A DNA stretch of 64,000 nt from the NCBI GenBank assembly GCA_963789785.1, contig CAWBNC010000048.1, positions 5,069-69,068 of the forward strand, written 5' to 3'. How positions within the stretch are numbered: position 1 is the stretch's first letter; each line of letters begins with the position of its first letter. Made by a program: the position numbers and the translations under genes. This document shows, one piece after another, positions 29,524 to 37,712 of this stretch. Under the pieces are notes generated by a model. The model was given only the letters and a program-made list of their open reading frames with translations. It did no database searches and had not been told where the DNA came from. The DNA is from JAEULH01 sp963789785 (GTDB lineage Bacteria > Pseudomonadota > Alphaproteobacteria > Rhodospirillales > Defluviicoccaceae).

Positions 29524-30345
29524 ATTCGAGACGGCACCCTGTCGGCGCTGGCAGCGCCTGAATTGGCTTTCGCAGCCGAGACAGGCGATACAGCCGCTTT
29601 GGCGAAGGCGGCGCAGAACCCGATCGCCGATATGATCAGCCTGCCGTTCCAGAACAATACGTTCTTCGGAGTGGGCACCGACGGCGACACGGCCAATGTC
29701 CTTAACATCCAACCGGTATATCCGGTCAGCCTCGGCGACTGGAACGTCATTCTACGCACCATCGTTCCCCTGGTCTACGTGCCGGACCTCACGGCCGGGC
29801 TGGCGGAGCTCCCAAGTCAGGATCGCGAGGGAAGCAAATTCGGTCTCGGCGACATCAACTTCTCGGCCTATGTGTCGCCGGCTTCATCGGGCGAGGCTGA
29901 CCTGGGGGATCGGTCCCTCGATCACCTTCGAATTCGGCGACGTCGCGAGAAACCGGGTCGGGCAAGTACAGCGCCGGGCCCGCGGCCGTCGTCGTTTACA
30001 CGCCCAAGCCGTGGGTCGTCGGCACGCTGGTCCGCCAGTTGTGGTCCTTCGCCGGCAACTCAAGCCGCGACACCGTCAGTCAGCTCCTCGTCCAGCCGTT
30101 CGTGAACTACAACTTCGGCGAAGGCTGGTACGCGGTCAGCGCCCCGATCATAACCGCGAACTGGGAAGCGAGAACGTTCGGCGGACACCTGGCAGGTGCC
30201 GATTGGCGGCGGTTTCGGGAAAATTTTAAAAATTGGCGCCCAACCGATGAACGTGAGCCTCCAGGGCTACCGCATGATCGAAAGCCGAAGATACGGACCC
30301 GACTGGCAAGCACGGTTCCAGGTGCAGTTCCTGTTTCCGAAGTAG
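29524..30345 (+). pseudogene. Neuromedin-U-like outer-membrane protein, truncated and frameshifted
   Basis: The frame begins within a signal peptide (ALAAPELAFAAETGD), followed by NPIADMISLPFQNNTFFGVG and VLNIQPVYPVSLGDWNVILR. After a change near 29900 come TWGIGPSITFEFGDV and AAVVVYTPKPWVVGTLVRQL, and then FVNYNFGEGWYAVSAPIITA. A last change near 30210 gives WQVPIGGGFGKILKIG and the terminal beta-strand FQVQFLFPK before a TAG at 30343. The order of blocks fits the MetA-pathway/neuromedin U porin-like family. The 5' end is cut by the IS256 element. Confidence 0.7.
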
Positions 30346-30501
30346 GGCGAAGCACGAAAGTTGCCGCTCGCCTCAAAATCATTGCCGACTTTTGCCGGTT
30401 GGTGCGAGAGTAAGCTGCCGGAAGTGGCAGAGGTAGTGGCGGAAAGCCTGATTTGCGGCTGAAGCACGAGTGAGCGAAATCATTCAGGAGGGAAGAGAAC
30501 A

Positions 30502-30825
30502 ATGAAGTACGCGATCACCGTCGTCTCTGCTGCCATTATGCTCAGCAGCTGTGTCGCCCAGAAAGAGGCGAAAGAAGTGAAAGCGGCCGAAGTGGCTCCG
30601 GTGAACTGCGCTACGGCGGAGGGCGATATGCGCATGCTCCGATCCGAGAAAGCGAATGTCGAGGAGCGCATCGCCGAAGGCGTCGCCTCGATCGTGCCGG
30701 TCGGCTTCCTGATCGGCGTCGCGACACAGACCGAAGGCGACAGAATTGACATGGCCATCGGTGACTACAACCAAATTCTCAGCAAAGAGATCGCCAAGAT
30801 CAAAAATAAGTGCAAGGTGAAGTAG
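30502..30825 (+). CDS. Small lipoprotein of unknown function
   Basis: A 107-residue protein with a lipobox ending LSSC (Cys17). After a Lys/Glu-rich linker comes a conserved-looking domain NCATAEGDMRMLRSEKANV with a hydrophobic segment IVPVGFLIGVATQTEG and a C-terminal Cys in KNKCKVK. Similar small lipoproteins with paired cysteines occur in other proteobacteria, but I know no function. A good ribosome-binding site (AGGAGGGAAGAG) precedes the ATG. It follows the broken outer-membrane-protein gene by about 150 nt. Confidence 0.75.
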   Translation: MKYAITVVSAAIMLSSCVAQKEAKEVKAAEVAPVNCATAEGDMRMLRSEKANVEERIAEGVASIVPVGFLIGVATQTEGDRIDMAIGDYNQILSKEIAKIKNKCKVK

Positions 30826-30966
30826 TCGGATTGACATAACACAATGGTCGCTGATTCCGATCAAATACTCTTCAATTCGATAATGGCCACTGGTTGAGAA
30901 CTCCGGCGCGCAAAGAGCGGCCGGGAAAAAACCACAAGACGTGGCGTGGCGGGGGAGAACGGGGAG

Positions 30967-32235
30967 ATGCGCGGCAGTCGAAGCCTTGCTGCGGTCGTAG
31001 GCGTTGTCGCGGCGGGCTTGGCCATCCCGGCCCAGGGGGCGGGGCTTTTCCTCACCGAGATGGGGACGCCCGATCTTGGCACCGCGGCAGCGGGACGAGC
31101 GGCAACGGCGGACAATGCGGCAACGGCGTTCGGCAATCCGGCCGGAATGACCCGGCTCGATCAATCGCAAATGCTGATCGGCATCCAGCCAGCGTATGGC
31201 GTCAGTCACTTCGACAGAGACGGCGACACCACCATATCGGGCGGTAACGGCGGAAATGCGCTCGGGTTCATTCCGGGGCTGGGAGCCTACTTCGTCTACA
31301 GTGCCTCGCCCGATGTCAAGTTCGGGCTCTCCCTCGGATCCAACTTCGGCCTTTCCGCCCAGTACCAGAGCAACTGGTCCGGCCGCTATTACAGCCTGAA
31401 GTCCGAGCTGGTCACCCTCGGCGCCTTCCCGGTCGCCGCCTACCGGATCAACCGCTGGCTGTCGATCGGCGCCGGCGCGCAGATCATCTACGGCAAGCTG
31501 GACTCGAAGACGGGCATCAACGACGTGCTCGATGGCGGCGACGCCAGCATCTCGCTCAACTCCACCGACGTCGGCTACGGCGGCATGGCCGGCGTCCTCA
31601 TCGAACCGGTCGAAGGCACACGCTTCGGCGTCACCTACCAGTCACAGGTCAAGCTCGACTTGAAGGACCGGCCTAAAACCAACAACCTCGGCCCGCTCCT
31701 CTCAGACGCACTGGACGTGTCGGGGTTGAGCGGAGCCAAGGTCGATCTGGGCCTGACCATTCCCAACCAGGTCATGGTCAGCGGCTACCACGACATTACC
31801 GATACCATTGCCATCGTCGGCAACATCGTCTGGCAGCAATGGAGCCAGTTCGGGCAACCGACCCTGGAGGTTACGTCGACCACCAGCGGCAGCGCCACCA
31901 CCGACCTGGACTATAACGATACCTGGGGATTCTCTATCGGCGGCCGGTACCGCTTCGCGCCGGACTGGCTCTGGTCGGTGGGCGTTGCCTACGACACCTC
32001 GCCGATGTCGAAGAGCCAGCGGGGCCCGGCGATGCCGCTCGACCGGCAGATCCGCGTCGGCACCGGCCTCCAGTATGCTCTGAACGAGCGCGCTACGGTG
32101 GGGGTCGCCTACGAGTACCTGAATCTCGGCGATGCCGACCTAAGTCGCAGCAAGCCCCTCGCCGGCACCCTCCAGGGAGACTACTCCAGCAATGAGATCC
32201 ATTTCTTCAACGCAACACTTAACTGGACATTTTAA
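30967..32235 (+). CDS. OmpP1/FadL-family outer-membrane transport protein
   Basis: A 422-residue beta-barrel that takes up hydrophobic compounds such as fatty acids or aromatics. The signal peptide is followed by the family N-terminus AGLFLTEMGTPDLGTAAAGR with the hatch residues NAATAFGNPAGMTRL. The barrel ends FFNATLNWTF with a terminal Phe. I choose the ATG at 30967 because GGGGAG sits 10 nt upstream and the signal peptide starts there (MRGSRSLAAVVGVVAAGLA). The gene appears to be monocistronic. Confidence 0.9.
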   Translation: MRGSRSLAAVVGVVAAGLAIPAQGAGLFLTEMGTPDLGTAAAGRAATADNAATAFGNPAGMTRLDQSQMLIGIQPAYGVSHFDRDGDTTISGGNGGNALGFIPGLGAYFVYSASPDVKFGLSLGSNFGLSAQYQSNWSGRYYSLKSELVTLGAFPVAAYRINRWLSIGAGAQIIYGKLDSKTGINDVLDGGDASISLNSTDVGYGGMAGVLIEPVEGTRFGVTYQSQVKLDLKDRPKTNNLGPLLSDALDVSGLSGAKVDLGLTIPNQVMVSGYHDITDTIAIVGNIVWQQWSQFGQPTLEVTSTTSGSATTDLDYNDTWGFSIGGRYRFAPDWLWSVGVAYDTSPMSKSQRGPAMPLDRQIRVGTGLQYALNERATVGVAYEYLNLGDADLSRSKPLAGTLQGDYSSNEIHFFNATLNWTF

Positions 32236-32283
32236 CTGGCTGGCGCAATGAATACAACAATGATCGGGGTTCTGTGCTGTCGG

Positions 32284-32964
32284 TCAGATCCGCAGCCGGT
32301 ACTCGATGTCGGTCTTCTTCTTTTTGAATCGCGCTCCGACCCAGAGTCCGCTCTCGTCATAGGCGACATCGCCATTCAGGACGCTGGAGATGCGATAGAG
32401 CGTGACCGCACGGGGCTCACCGCCGACCGGCCAGGTCGTGCGCTCGCGACTGTGGATGACCTGCTCCTCGATCGTGCCTTTCTGCGGATCGAGGACGACA
32501 TCCTGCGCCATGATCCGCGGCGTCCAGAAGCTGCCGACCATGATGCCGGCGGGCGCGACGACGACGCCCTTGCGCCCCTTGACCTCAAACCCGGCCTTTG
32601 TCGCCCGGCCGACCACCTTTTCGCTCCGCTCATCGCCCTTCGTGGTGCTGGCGAAGGCGGTCAGGCGGTCATGGTTCCAGGTTTCGAGGCCACTGTGGCG
32701 GTAGGTATATAGCGACAGGCCGAGGACGCTGACATCGATGTCGACCTCGCTCCGGACGGTGAACGCGTCGGCGGAGCCTTCGATCTTGACCTCGTGGCTG
32801 CCGATGACCCGATCCAGGCCAAGGACATCGAAGATCAGCCGACGCTGCGGAACGGTTGCAAGGAGCGATGGCTGCGCGGCCCATGCCGGTTTCGCGGCAA
32901 GGAGGAGCCCCCCGGCACCCATACGGCCGAGAGCGCGGCGGCTTAGGATCAGGAAAGGCGCCAA
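32284..32964 (-). CDS. DUF6134-family exported protein
   Basis: A 226-residue protein with a signal peptide that contains an RRALGRMGAGG pattern (possibly Tat-like) and is cleaved near PAWAA. The mature part reads RLIFDVLGLDRVIGSHEVKI and SVLGLSLYTYRHSGLETWNH, then WTPRIMAQDVVLDPQKG, which fits DUF6134. The function is unknown. It shares the strand with the DUF4142 gene, 6 nt upstream of it, so the two probably form an operon. Confidence 0.75.
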   Translation of the reverse strand: MAPFLILSRRALGRMGAGGLLLAAKPAWAAQPSLLATVPQRRLIFDVLGLDRVIGSHEVKIEGSADAFTVRSEVDIDVSVLGLSLYTYRHSGLETWNHDRLTAFASTTKGDERSEKVVGRATKAGFEVKGRKGVVVAPAGIMVGSFWTPRIMAQDVVLDPQKGTIEEQVIHSRERTTWPVGGEPRAVTLYRISSVLNGDVAYDESGLWVGARFKKKKTDIEYRLRI

Positions 32965-32970
32965 GGGATG

Positions 32971-33573
32971 TCAGCGACCAGGACTTGTCCGGGCTTTACG
33001 CAGACGCGCCTCGATCTGGTTGATCTTGTCCAAGTTCTCGCCAAGGATGTCTTTGCCCTTTTTCGCGTGCTCGGTCAGAGCGTCGTCCTTCTTGGCCCGC
33101 GTTTGCATTGTATAGATGGCGATGAGTTTTTCGTGCAGGCCATGCTGCTCGATAACGTAGGCCAGGTCGAACTCATCGCCGCTCATCTGCAGCCGGTGCA
33201 GCCGGTTCTCGCCGTGCGGAGCCTCGCCTTCGCTGGCGTCGATCCCCGCTGCCTGTGCGGCCTGTTCCAGATCCTTGGTCAGGTCGGCATACTGCCGCGC
33301 CATTTGCTTCGACAGGTCGACAAGATCGGCGTCTTGCCCCTTGTCGGCGCCAAGCTTGCTCATCTCCGTCAGCGGCGCCAACAGCGAGTGGGCTTGGTAC
33401 GCGAACTCCTGCTCATGATCGCCGACCCCCGGAAGCTTCGGGTCGAGCTGCCGCTCCTGCCCGCTCGGCGCAGACTTGTTCCCGCCCGTCGCGTCACTCG
33501 CGGCATGGCCTTGGATCGGCCCGGCCGCCGCAACGGCCAGACCCATCGTCACCGCCAGGATCGTGCGCTTCAT
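32971..33573 (-). CDS. DUF4142-family exported protein
   Basis: A 200-residue protein. The start at 33573 gives MKRTILAVTMGLAVAAAG as signal peptide; an upstream ATG would add ten residues without a signal. The mature part is helical and charged, with EFAYQAHSLLAPLTEMSKLG, then DLVDLSKQMARQYADLTKDL, the ferritin-like four-helix pattern of DUF4142. The role of the family is unknown (stress-related in some bacteria). It lies 6 nt before the DUF6134 gene. Confidence 0.82.
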   Translation of the reverse strand: MKRTILAVTMGLAVAAAGPIQGHAASDATGGNKSAPSGQERQLDPKLPGVGDHEQEFAYQAHSLLAPLTEMSKLGADKGQDADLVDLSKQMARQYADLTKDLEQAAQAAGIDASEGEAPHGENRLHRLQMSGDEFDLAYVIEQHGLHEKLIAIYTMQTRAKKDDALTEHAKKGKDILGENLDKINQIEARLRKARTSPGR

Positions 33574-34149
33574 AACGACCTCCGTTTCTGTTCGGCATAG
33601 CAACGAAGCCGATGGGCTTTGTGTTCCCGCTTTCGGATCGCGACTTCCCTAAATCGCCGCGGAGGCCTAGCAGCGCACGCAGTCTGCGCCAAAGGCCGCG
33701 ACCGGAGGCCTCGGTGCTGGACCCGGAAACTGTCGTGGTGGCGACGCCAGTGAGGAGAGCGGCGATGTCGGGGGGCAGCGAGGTCGGCACGTGACCATTC
33801 GGGGTCAGCTTGTCGATGACCTTCGGCGCAAGGAAGGCAAGTGCCGGGGCGACCGCCGATGGCGCCAGGCCGACCTTGGAGGCCATACGACTGATGAAGT
33901 CGCTTCCCAGAGCGGACTCAAGCCGGGCGGACGTAATCGGCTCGTTTTCGCCCTGGCCAATCCACGATTCGACGATACTGCCAGATCCGCAGTCCGCAAT
34001 CGGTCGAGAAAACCTCCCAGGCCGCCGCTCTTCTCGCTGGTAACGGTTCGCAGGAATTCCATGACCAGCGCACCGGAGCGGCCACCGAGCTGGCATGTCT
34101 CGTGCAGTTCGCGGACCGTTTTCTCGAAAAACGCCATTGCAACCGCCAC
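33494..34149 (-). pseudogene. YidB-like (DUF937) protein with a frameshift
   Basis: The N-terminal frame has SGGLGGFLDRLRTA and is lost near 33985. The other frame gives IVESWIGQGENEPITSARLE, GSDFISRMASKVGLAPSAVA and VIDKLTPNGHVPTSLP, the diagnostic end of the DUF937/YidB family. A long tail then runs through the DUF4142 start on the same strand, which suggests a second indel near the end or a genuine overlap. YidB proteins have no settled function. Confidence 0.7.
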
Positions 34150-34395
34150 GGCCTCGTCGGCTCCCGATGATGCTCAACGCAATAGCAATAGTACCCCGCC
34201 ATGGCCCTTGGCTACACCTCGGGTAATCCCGGCTACGAAGGGCCTTTGTCGCCTCCAGCCGTCTTGTAATTGCGGCCCTATCCGATATGAGCGGAACCTT
34301 CGGCCCATCTTGCGCGTTTGGTCGGAGCAGGCGGACCCCATCGCCAAGAATCGCCGCTGCTGGCTTGGTCCTGCGCAGCAACCGGAGACTCCCGA

Positions 34396-35409
34396 ATGAC
34401 CGGACCGTTCGGCCATAGCATGCCACGGTCTCCAAATGCCCACGGCGCCTCACCGAGACTTGGTCTCGGCGGCGTACTTGCGATTGCCGGCGTGGCTCTT
34501 GCCGCGGCCGTCGTCGTTGGCGCACGCGCCCGACGATCATACGCCGGTCGGGTGGCGACGCCGCCGGCGGCGCCGGAAGCCAGATTGGCGGCGCGCCGGG
34601 TCCGCGACGGCGCGGCTATCCTCGGCACCAGCGTGCTCCTCGACAGCGCGATGGAGCACTATCGCGGCGGCTTTCACAACGCGGCGATGTATGTCGCGCC
34701 GGCCACCGCCGCCGTCTCGATCGCCGCTGCGCTTTCCGAACCCCGCCGGGAGCGCCTGGAAACCCTGCCGCGGATCGGGCACGGCCTCAGCGCTGCGGTC
34801 GGCTTCGCCGGGCTCGGCTTTCACATCTACAATGTCGCCAAGCGCCCGGGCGGTTTCAGCTGGAACAGCCTCTTCTACGCGGCGCCGTTGGGCGCACCGG
34901 GCGCGTTGGTCCTTTCAGGACTGCTCGGCCTTGCTTCAGAAGCTCCGACCGCGCTCGGTCGTGAGCGGCATCGCGATGACGGGCATCGAACGGTGCGTTA
35001 CGGCGAAGAAGGTCGCTTTCTTGCGTCCGTCGCGGGCGCTTCCCTTCTCGCGGAGACGGCCGAGGTCTGGCTGCTACACTTCCGCGGCGCGTTCCACAAC
35101 CCCGCCATGTACCTTCCGGTGAGCGTCCCGCCGGCGGCGGCGCTCGCCCTTTTCGCCCAGGCGATCTCCCCCCGGCCCGGCAGTCGCGCACTCGCGCGAC
35201 AGATCCTGCGGGCCACGGCGGCGCTGGGTTTCATCGGGACCGGCTTTCACATCTACGGCGTCCAGCGCAACATGGGCGGCTGGCGGAACTGGCGACAGAA
35301 CGCGCTCGCCGGGCCGCCCACCCCGGCGCCGATCAGCTTCACCGGCCTTGCGCTGGCCGGGCTCGCCGCGCTCGATCTCATCGACGCCGCAGGGAGGCCC
35401 AACCGGTGA
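34396..35409 (+). CDS. Internally duplicated integral membrane protein, first gene of the oxidase operon
   Basis: A 337-residue protein with several hydrophobic segments and no recognised family. It consists of two repeats about 141 residues apart. Repeat 1 has EHYRGGFHNAAMY (87-99) and GFHIYNVAKRPGG (141-153); repeat 2 has LHFRGAFHNPAMY (227-239) and GFHIYGVQRNMGG (283-295). Three His are conserved in each repeat: 88/228, 94/234 and 143/285. They would suit haem or metal ligation. It overlaps the gluconate-dehydrogenase subunit-3-like gene by 4 nt (GTGAGC), so it belongs to the operon. The start at 34396 is chosen for the hydrophobic segment that follows; an earlier start is possible. Confidence 0.75.
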   Translation: MTGPFGHSMPRSPNAHGASPRLGLGGVLAIAGVALAAAVVVGARARRSYAGRVATPPAAPEARLAARRVRDGAAILGTSVLLDSAMEHYRGGFHNAAMYVAPATAAVSIAAALSEPRRERLETLPRIGHGLSAAVGFAGLGFHIYNVAKRPGGFSWNSLFYAAPLGAPGALVLSGLLGLASEAPTALGRERHRDDGHRTVRYGEEGRFLASVAGASLLAETAEVWLLHFRGAFHNPAMYLPVSVPPAAALALFAQAISPRPGSRALARQILRATAALGFIGTGFHIYGVQRNMGGWRNWRQNALAGPPTPAPISFTGLALAGLAALDLIDAAGRPNR

Positions 35410-36044
35410 GCACGCCGTTCCGAACCCCGTACCCGACCTACAACGTCCTCGACAAGTGGGACAGCCCCTCCTTCAACGACCAGACCCGGGAGGTCATCGC
35501 CCGCCGCCTCGACCAGGTGCCGCCGCGCCGCTTCTTCGACGCCATCCAGTGGGCAACGCTGACGGCGGTGTGCGACCGGGTCATTCCACAGCCGGAGCGC
35601 CGCCGCGACGAGCGCGTGCCGATTGCGCCATGGCTGGACGCGGCCCTTTGCGAGCAGCGCGGCAACGGGACGCGCTATGTCGACATGCCGACGGATCGCG
35701 TGGCCTGGAAGCAGGGCCTCGACGCGATCAACGCCGAGGCCTGCGTTCGCCATGGCCTACAATTCGCGGCGCTTTCTCCAGGCGCGCAGGACGCGATCCT
35801 GGAGGCTGTCGACGACGGCGAAACCCGCGCCGACGAAGTCTGGGCCGGGTTGCCGCCGAAGCGCTTCTTCCGCCATCTCGTCCTGAAGGAGATCGTCAAA
35901 ATCTACTACGTCCACCCGACTGCCATGAGCGAGATCGGCTATGGCGGACCGGCCTCGCCACGCGGTTATGTCCGGCTCGGCGTCGACGCGATCGACTCCT
36001 GGGAGGCGCCGCGAGGAGAGTGGTCCGGGGAGCGCGAAAAATGA
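35406..36044 (+). CDS. Gluconate 2-dehydrogenase subunit 3-like protein
   Basis: A 212-residue member of the family that forms the small subunit of membrane-bound gluconate and related FAD dehydrogenases. The block RRFFDAIQWATLTAVCDRVI PQ-type core is at residues 40-62, and PPKRFFRHLVLKEIVKIYYV lies near 152-172, with a terminal GPASPRGYVRLG. Unlike many family members it has no Tat signal peptide at its N-terminus (MSTPFRTPYPTYN). The start is a GTG that overlaps the preceding stop, and its own stop overlaps the GMC gene in an ATGA. Tight spacing supports a complex with the GMC flavoprotein. Confidence 0.85.
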   Translation: MSTPFRTPYPTYNVLDKWDSPSFNDQTREVIARRLDQVPPRRFFDAIQWATLTAVCDRVIPQPERRRDERVPIAPWLDAALCEQRGNGTRYVDMPTDRVAWKQGLDAINAEACVRHGLQFAALSPGAQDAILEAVDDGETRADEVWAGLPPKRFFRHLVLKEIVKIYYVHPTAMSEIGYGGPASPRGYVRLGVDAIDSWEAPRGEWSGEREK

Positions 36045-37711
36045 CGCGACCGATTGGCACCGCCAGTCATGGGGCAGAAGCCAGGCCGCGCGCGGTGGAC
36101 GGTCGAGCGCCGGATGTCTTCAGCCGCGACGGGACGGTTGCGATGCGCGAATACCGGGACACCGACGAGGTGGACTTCGCCATCGTCGGAACCGGCTGCG
36201 GCGGCGGCGTGTTGGCGGCGAAACTGGCGGAAGCCGGCTTCTCGATCGTCGCGCTGGACGCCGGGCCGTTCTGGCGGCCGCTCGCCGACTTCGCCTCGGA
36301 CGAACGCGAGCAGGATAAACTGTACTGGCTGGATGAACGCATCTCCGCCGGCGAGGACGCCATCGAGCTTGGCTCCAACAACTCCGGGCGCTGCATCGGC
36401 GGCACCACGGTCCACTTTCAGATGGTTTCGCTGCGCTTCCGCCCCGAGTGGTTCAAGGCGCGGACGAAACTCGGCTACGGTGTCGACTGGCCGGTCGACT
36501 GGCGGACCATGTGGCGCTACTACGCCGAGGTCGAGAACGCCTGCAAGATTTCCGGGCCCATCTCCTACCCCTGGGGCCCGCCGCGCGGGCGCTACCCCTA
36601 CCGCGCCCACGAGGTCAACGCCGCCGGGCTCGTGCTCGCGCGCGGCGCCGAGGCGCTTGGGGTGGCCTGGTCGCCGACGCCGCTCTGCACCGTCTCCGCG
36701 CCCCACGGCAAGTCGCCGCCTTGCGTCTACCGCGGACTTTGCAAGCTCGGCTGTTCGACCAACGCGAAACAGAGCGTCCTAATTGCTTTCATCCCGAGGG
36801 CGTTATCCGCCGGCGCGGAGCTGCGCGACCTGGCCATGGTCGGCCGGGTGGAGACCGACCGGTCCGGCCGCGCGACCGGCGTGGAGTACTACCGCGACGG
36901 AAAATGGCGATTCCAGCGGGCGCGCAACGTGATCGTCTCCGGCTACTCGATCGAGACCCCTCGCCTGCTTCTGAATTCCGCCGGCGGCCGCCACCCGCAC
37001 GGCCTGGCCAACTCATCCGACGCGGTCGGCCGCTATCTGATGGTCCACTCAAACCACGCTGTCTGGGGCGAGTTCGACGAGGAGATCCGCTGGTACAAGG
37101 GGCCGCCGTCGATGGCCTGCTGCGAGCACTGGAACTACGCCGACGACGATCCGTCGAAGGATTTCTTCGGCGGCTATTCGTTCATGAGCCAGGGACCGCT
37201 GCCGACCGACTTCGCGACGACCATGGTCACCAACTCCGGCGTCTTCGGCATGGAGCTGCGTCGGCGAATGGCGCTCTACAACCGGATGGCCGGCCTGAAG
37301 ATCGTCGGCGAGACCCAGCCGCGGGCCGAGAACCGGGTGACGCTGGCCGACGAGAAGGACGAGATTGGCATCCCCCGCGCCCACGTCACCTTTTCCTACT
37401 GCGACAACGACAAGCGGCTTTCTCTCCACTCGCTGTCGTTCATGAAGCAAATGCTTGGGGCTGCGGGCGGCCAGAACATGTTCGAGACCGAGAGCACCGC
37501 GCACCTCATGGGGGGCTGTCGGATGGGCTTTTCGCCGGACGACAGCGTCACCGACGCCGACGGGCGGACCTGGGACGTTCCGAACCTGTTCGTCTGCGAC
37601 GGCTCGCTGATGCCGACGGCCGGGGGCGTCAATCCGGCCATGACGATCATGGCGAATTCGGCGCGCATCGCCGACCGAATCAAGGCGATGGCCGCAACCG
37701 GCGAACTTTAA
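36041..37711 (+). CDS. GMC-family FAD-dependent oxidoreductase
   Basis: A 556-residue glucose-methanol-choline flavoprotein. The FAD-binding motif is FAIVGTGCGGG (G50xG52xxG55). GSNNSGRCIGGTTVHFQMVS is the second flavin block, and the C-terminal part has AHLMGGCRMGFSPDD and the active-site region PTAGGVNPAMTIMANSARI. A cysteine-rich stretch, PPCVYRGLCKLGCSTNAKQS, also occurs in sugar-dehydrogenase relatives. The start ATG overlaps the subunit-3 stop. There is no evident signal peptide. It is likely a carbohydrate or polyol dehydrogenase that delivers electrons to the respiratory chain. Confidence 0.9.
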   Translation: MTRPIGTASHGAEARPRAVDGRAPDVFSRDGTVAMREYRDTDEVDFAIVGTGCGGGVLAAKLAEAGFSIVALDAGPFWRPLADFASDEREQDKLYWLDERISAGEDAIELGSNNSGRCIGGTTVHFQMVSLRFRPEWFKARTKLGYGVDWPVDWRTMWRYYAEVENACKISGPISYPWGPPRGRYPYRAHEVNAAGLVLARGAEALGVAWSPTPLCTVSAPHGKSPPCVYRGLCKLGCSTNAKQSVLIAFIPRALSAGAELRDLAMVGRVETDRSGRATGVEYYRDGKWRFQRARNVIVSGYSIETPRLLLNSAGGRHPHGLANSSDAVGRYLMVHSNHAVWGEFDEEIRWYKGPPSMACCEHWNYADDDPSKDFFGGYSFMSQGPLPTDFATTMVTNSGVFGMELRRRMALYNRMAGLKIVGETQPRAENRVTLADEKDEIGIPRAHVTFSYCDNDKRLSLHSLSFMKQMLGAAGGQNMFETESTAHLMGGCRMGFSPDDSVTDADGRTWDVPNLFVCDGSLMPTAGGVNPAMTIMANSARIADRIKAMAATGEL

Positions 37712-37712
37712 T

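Noticed and set aside
35348..36040. N-terminal extension of the GMC gene to 35348
   Set aside because: The extension is the wrong frame of the subunit-3-like gene; the ATGA overlap at 36041 gives the natural start.
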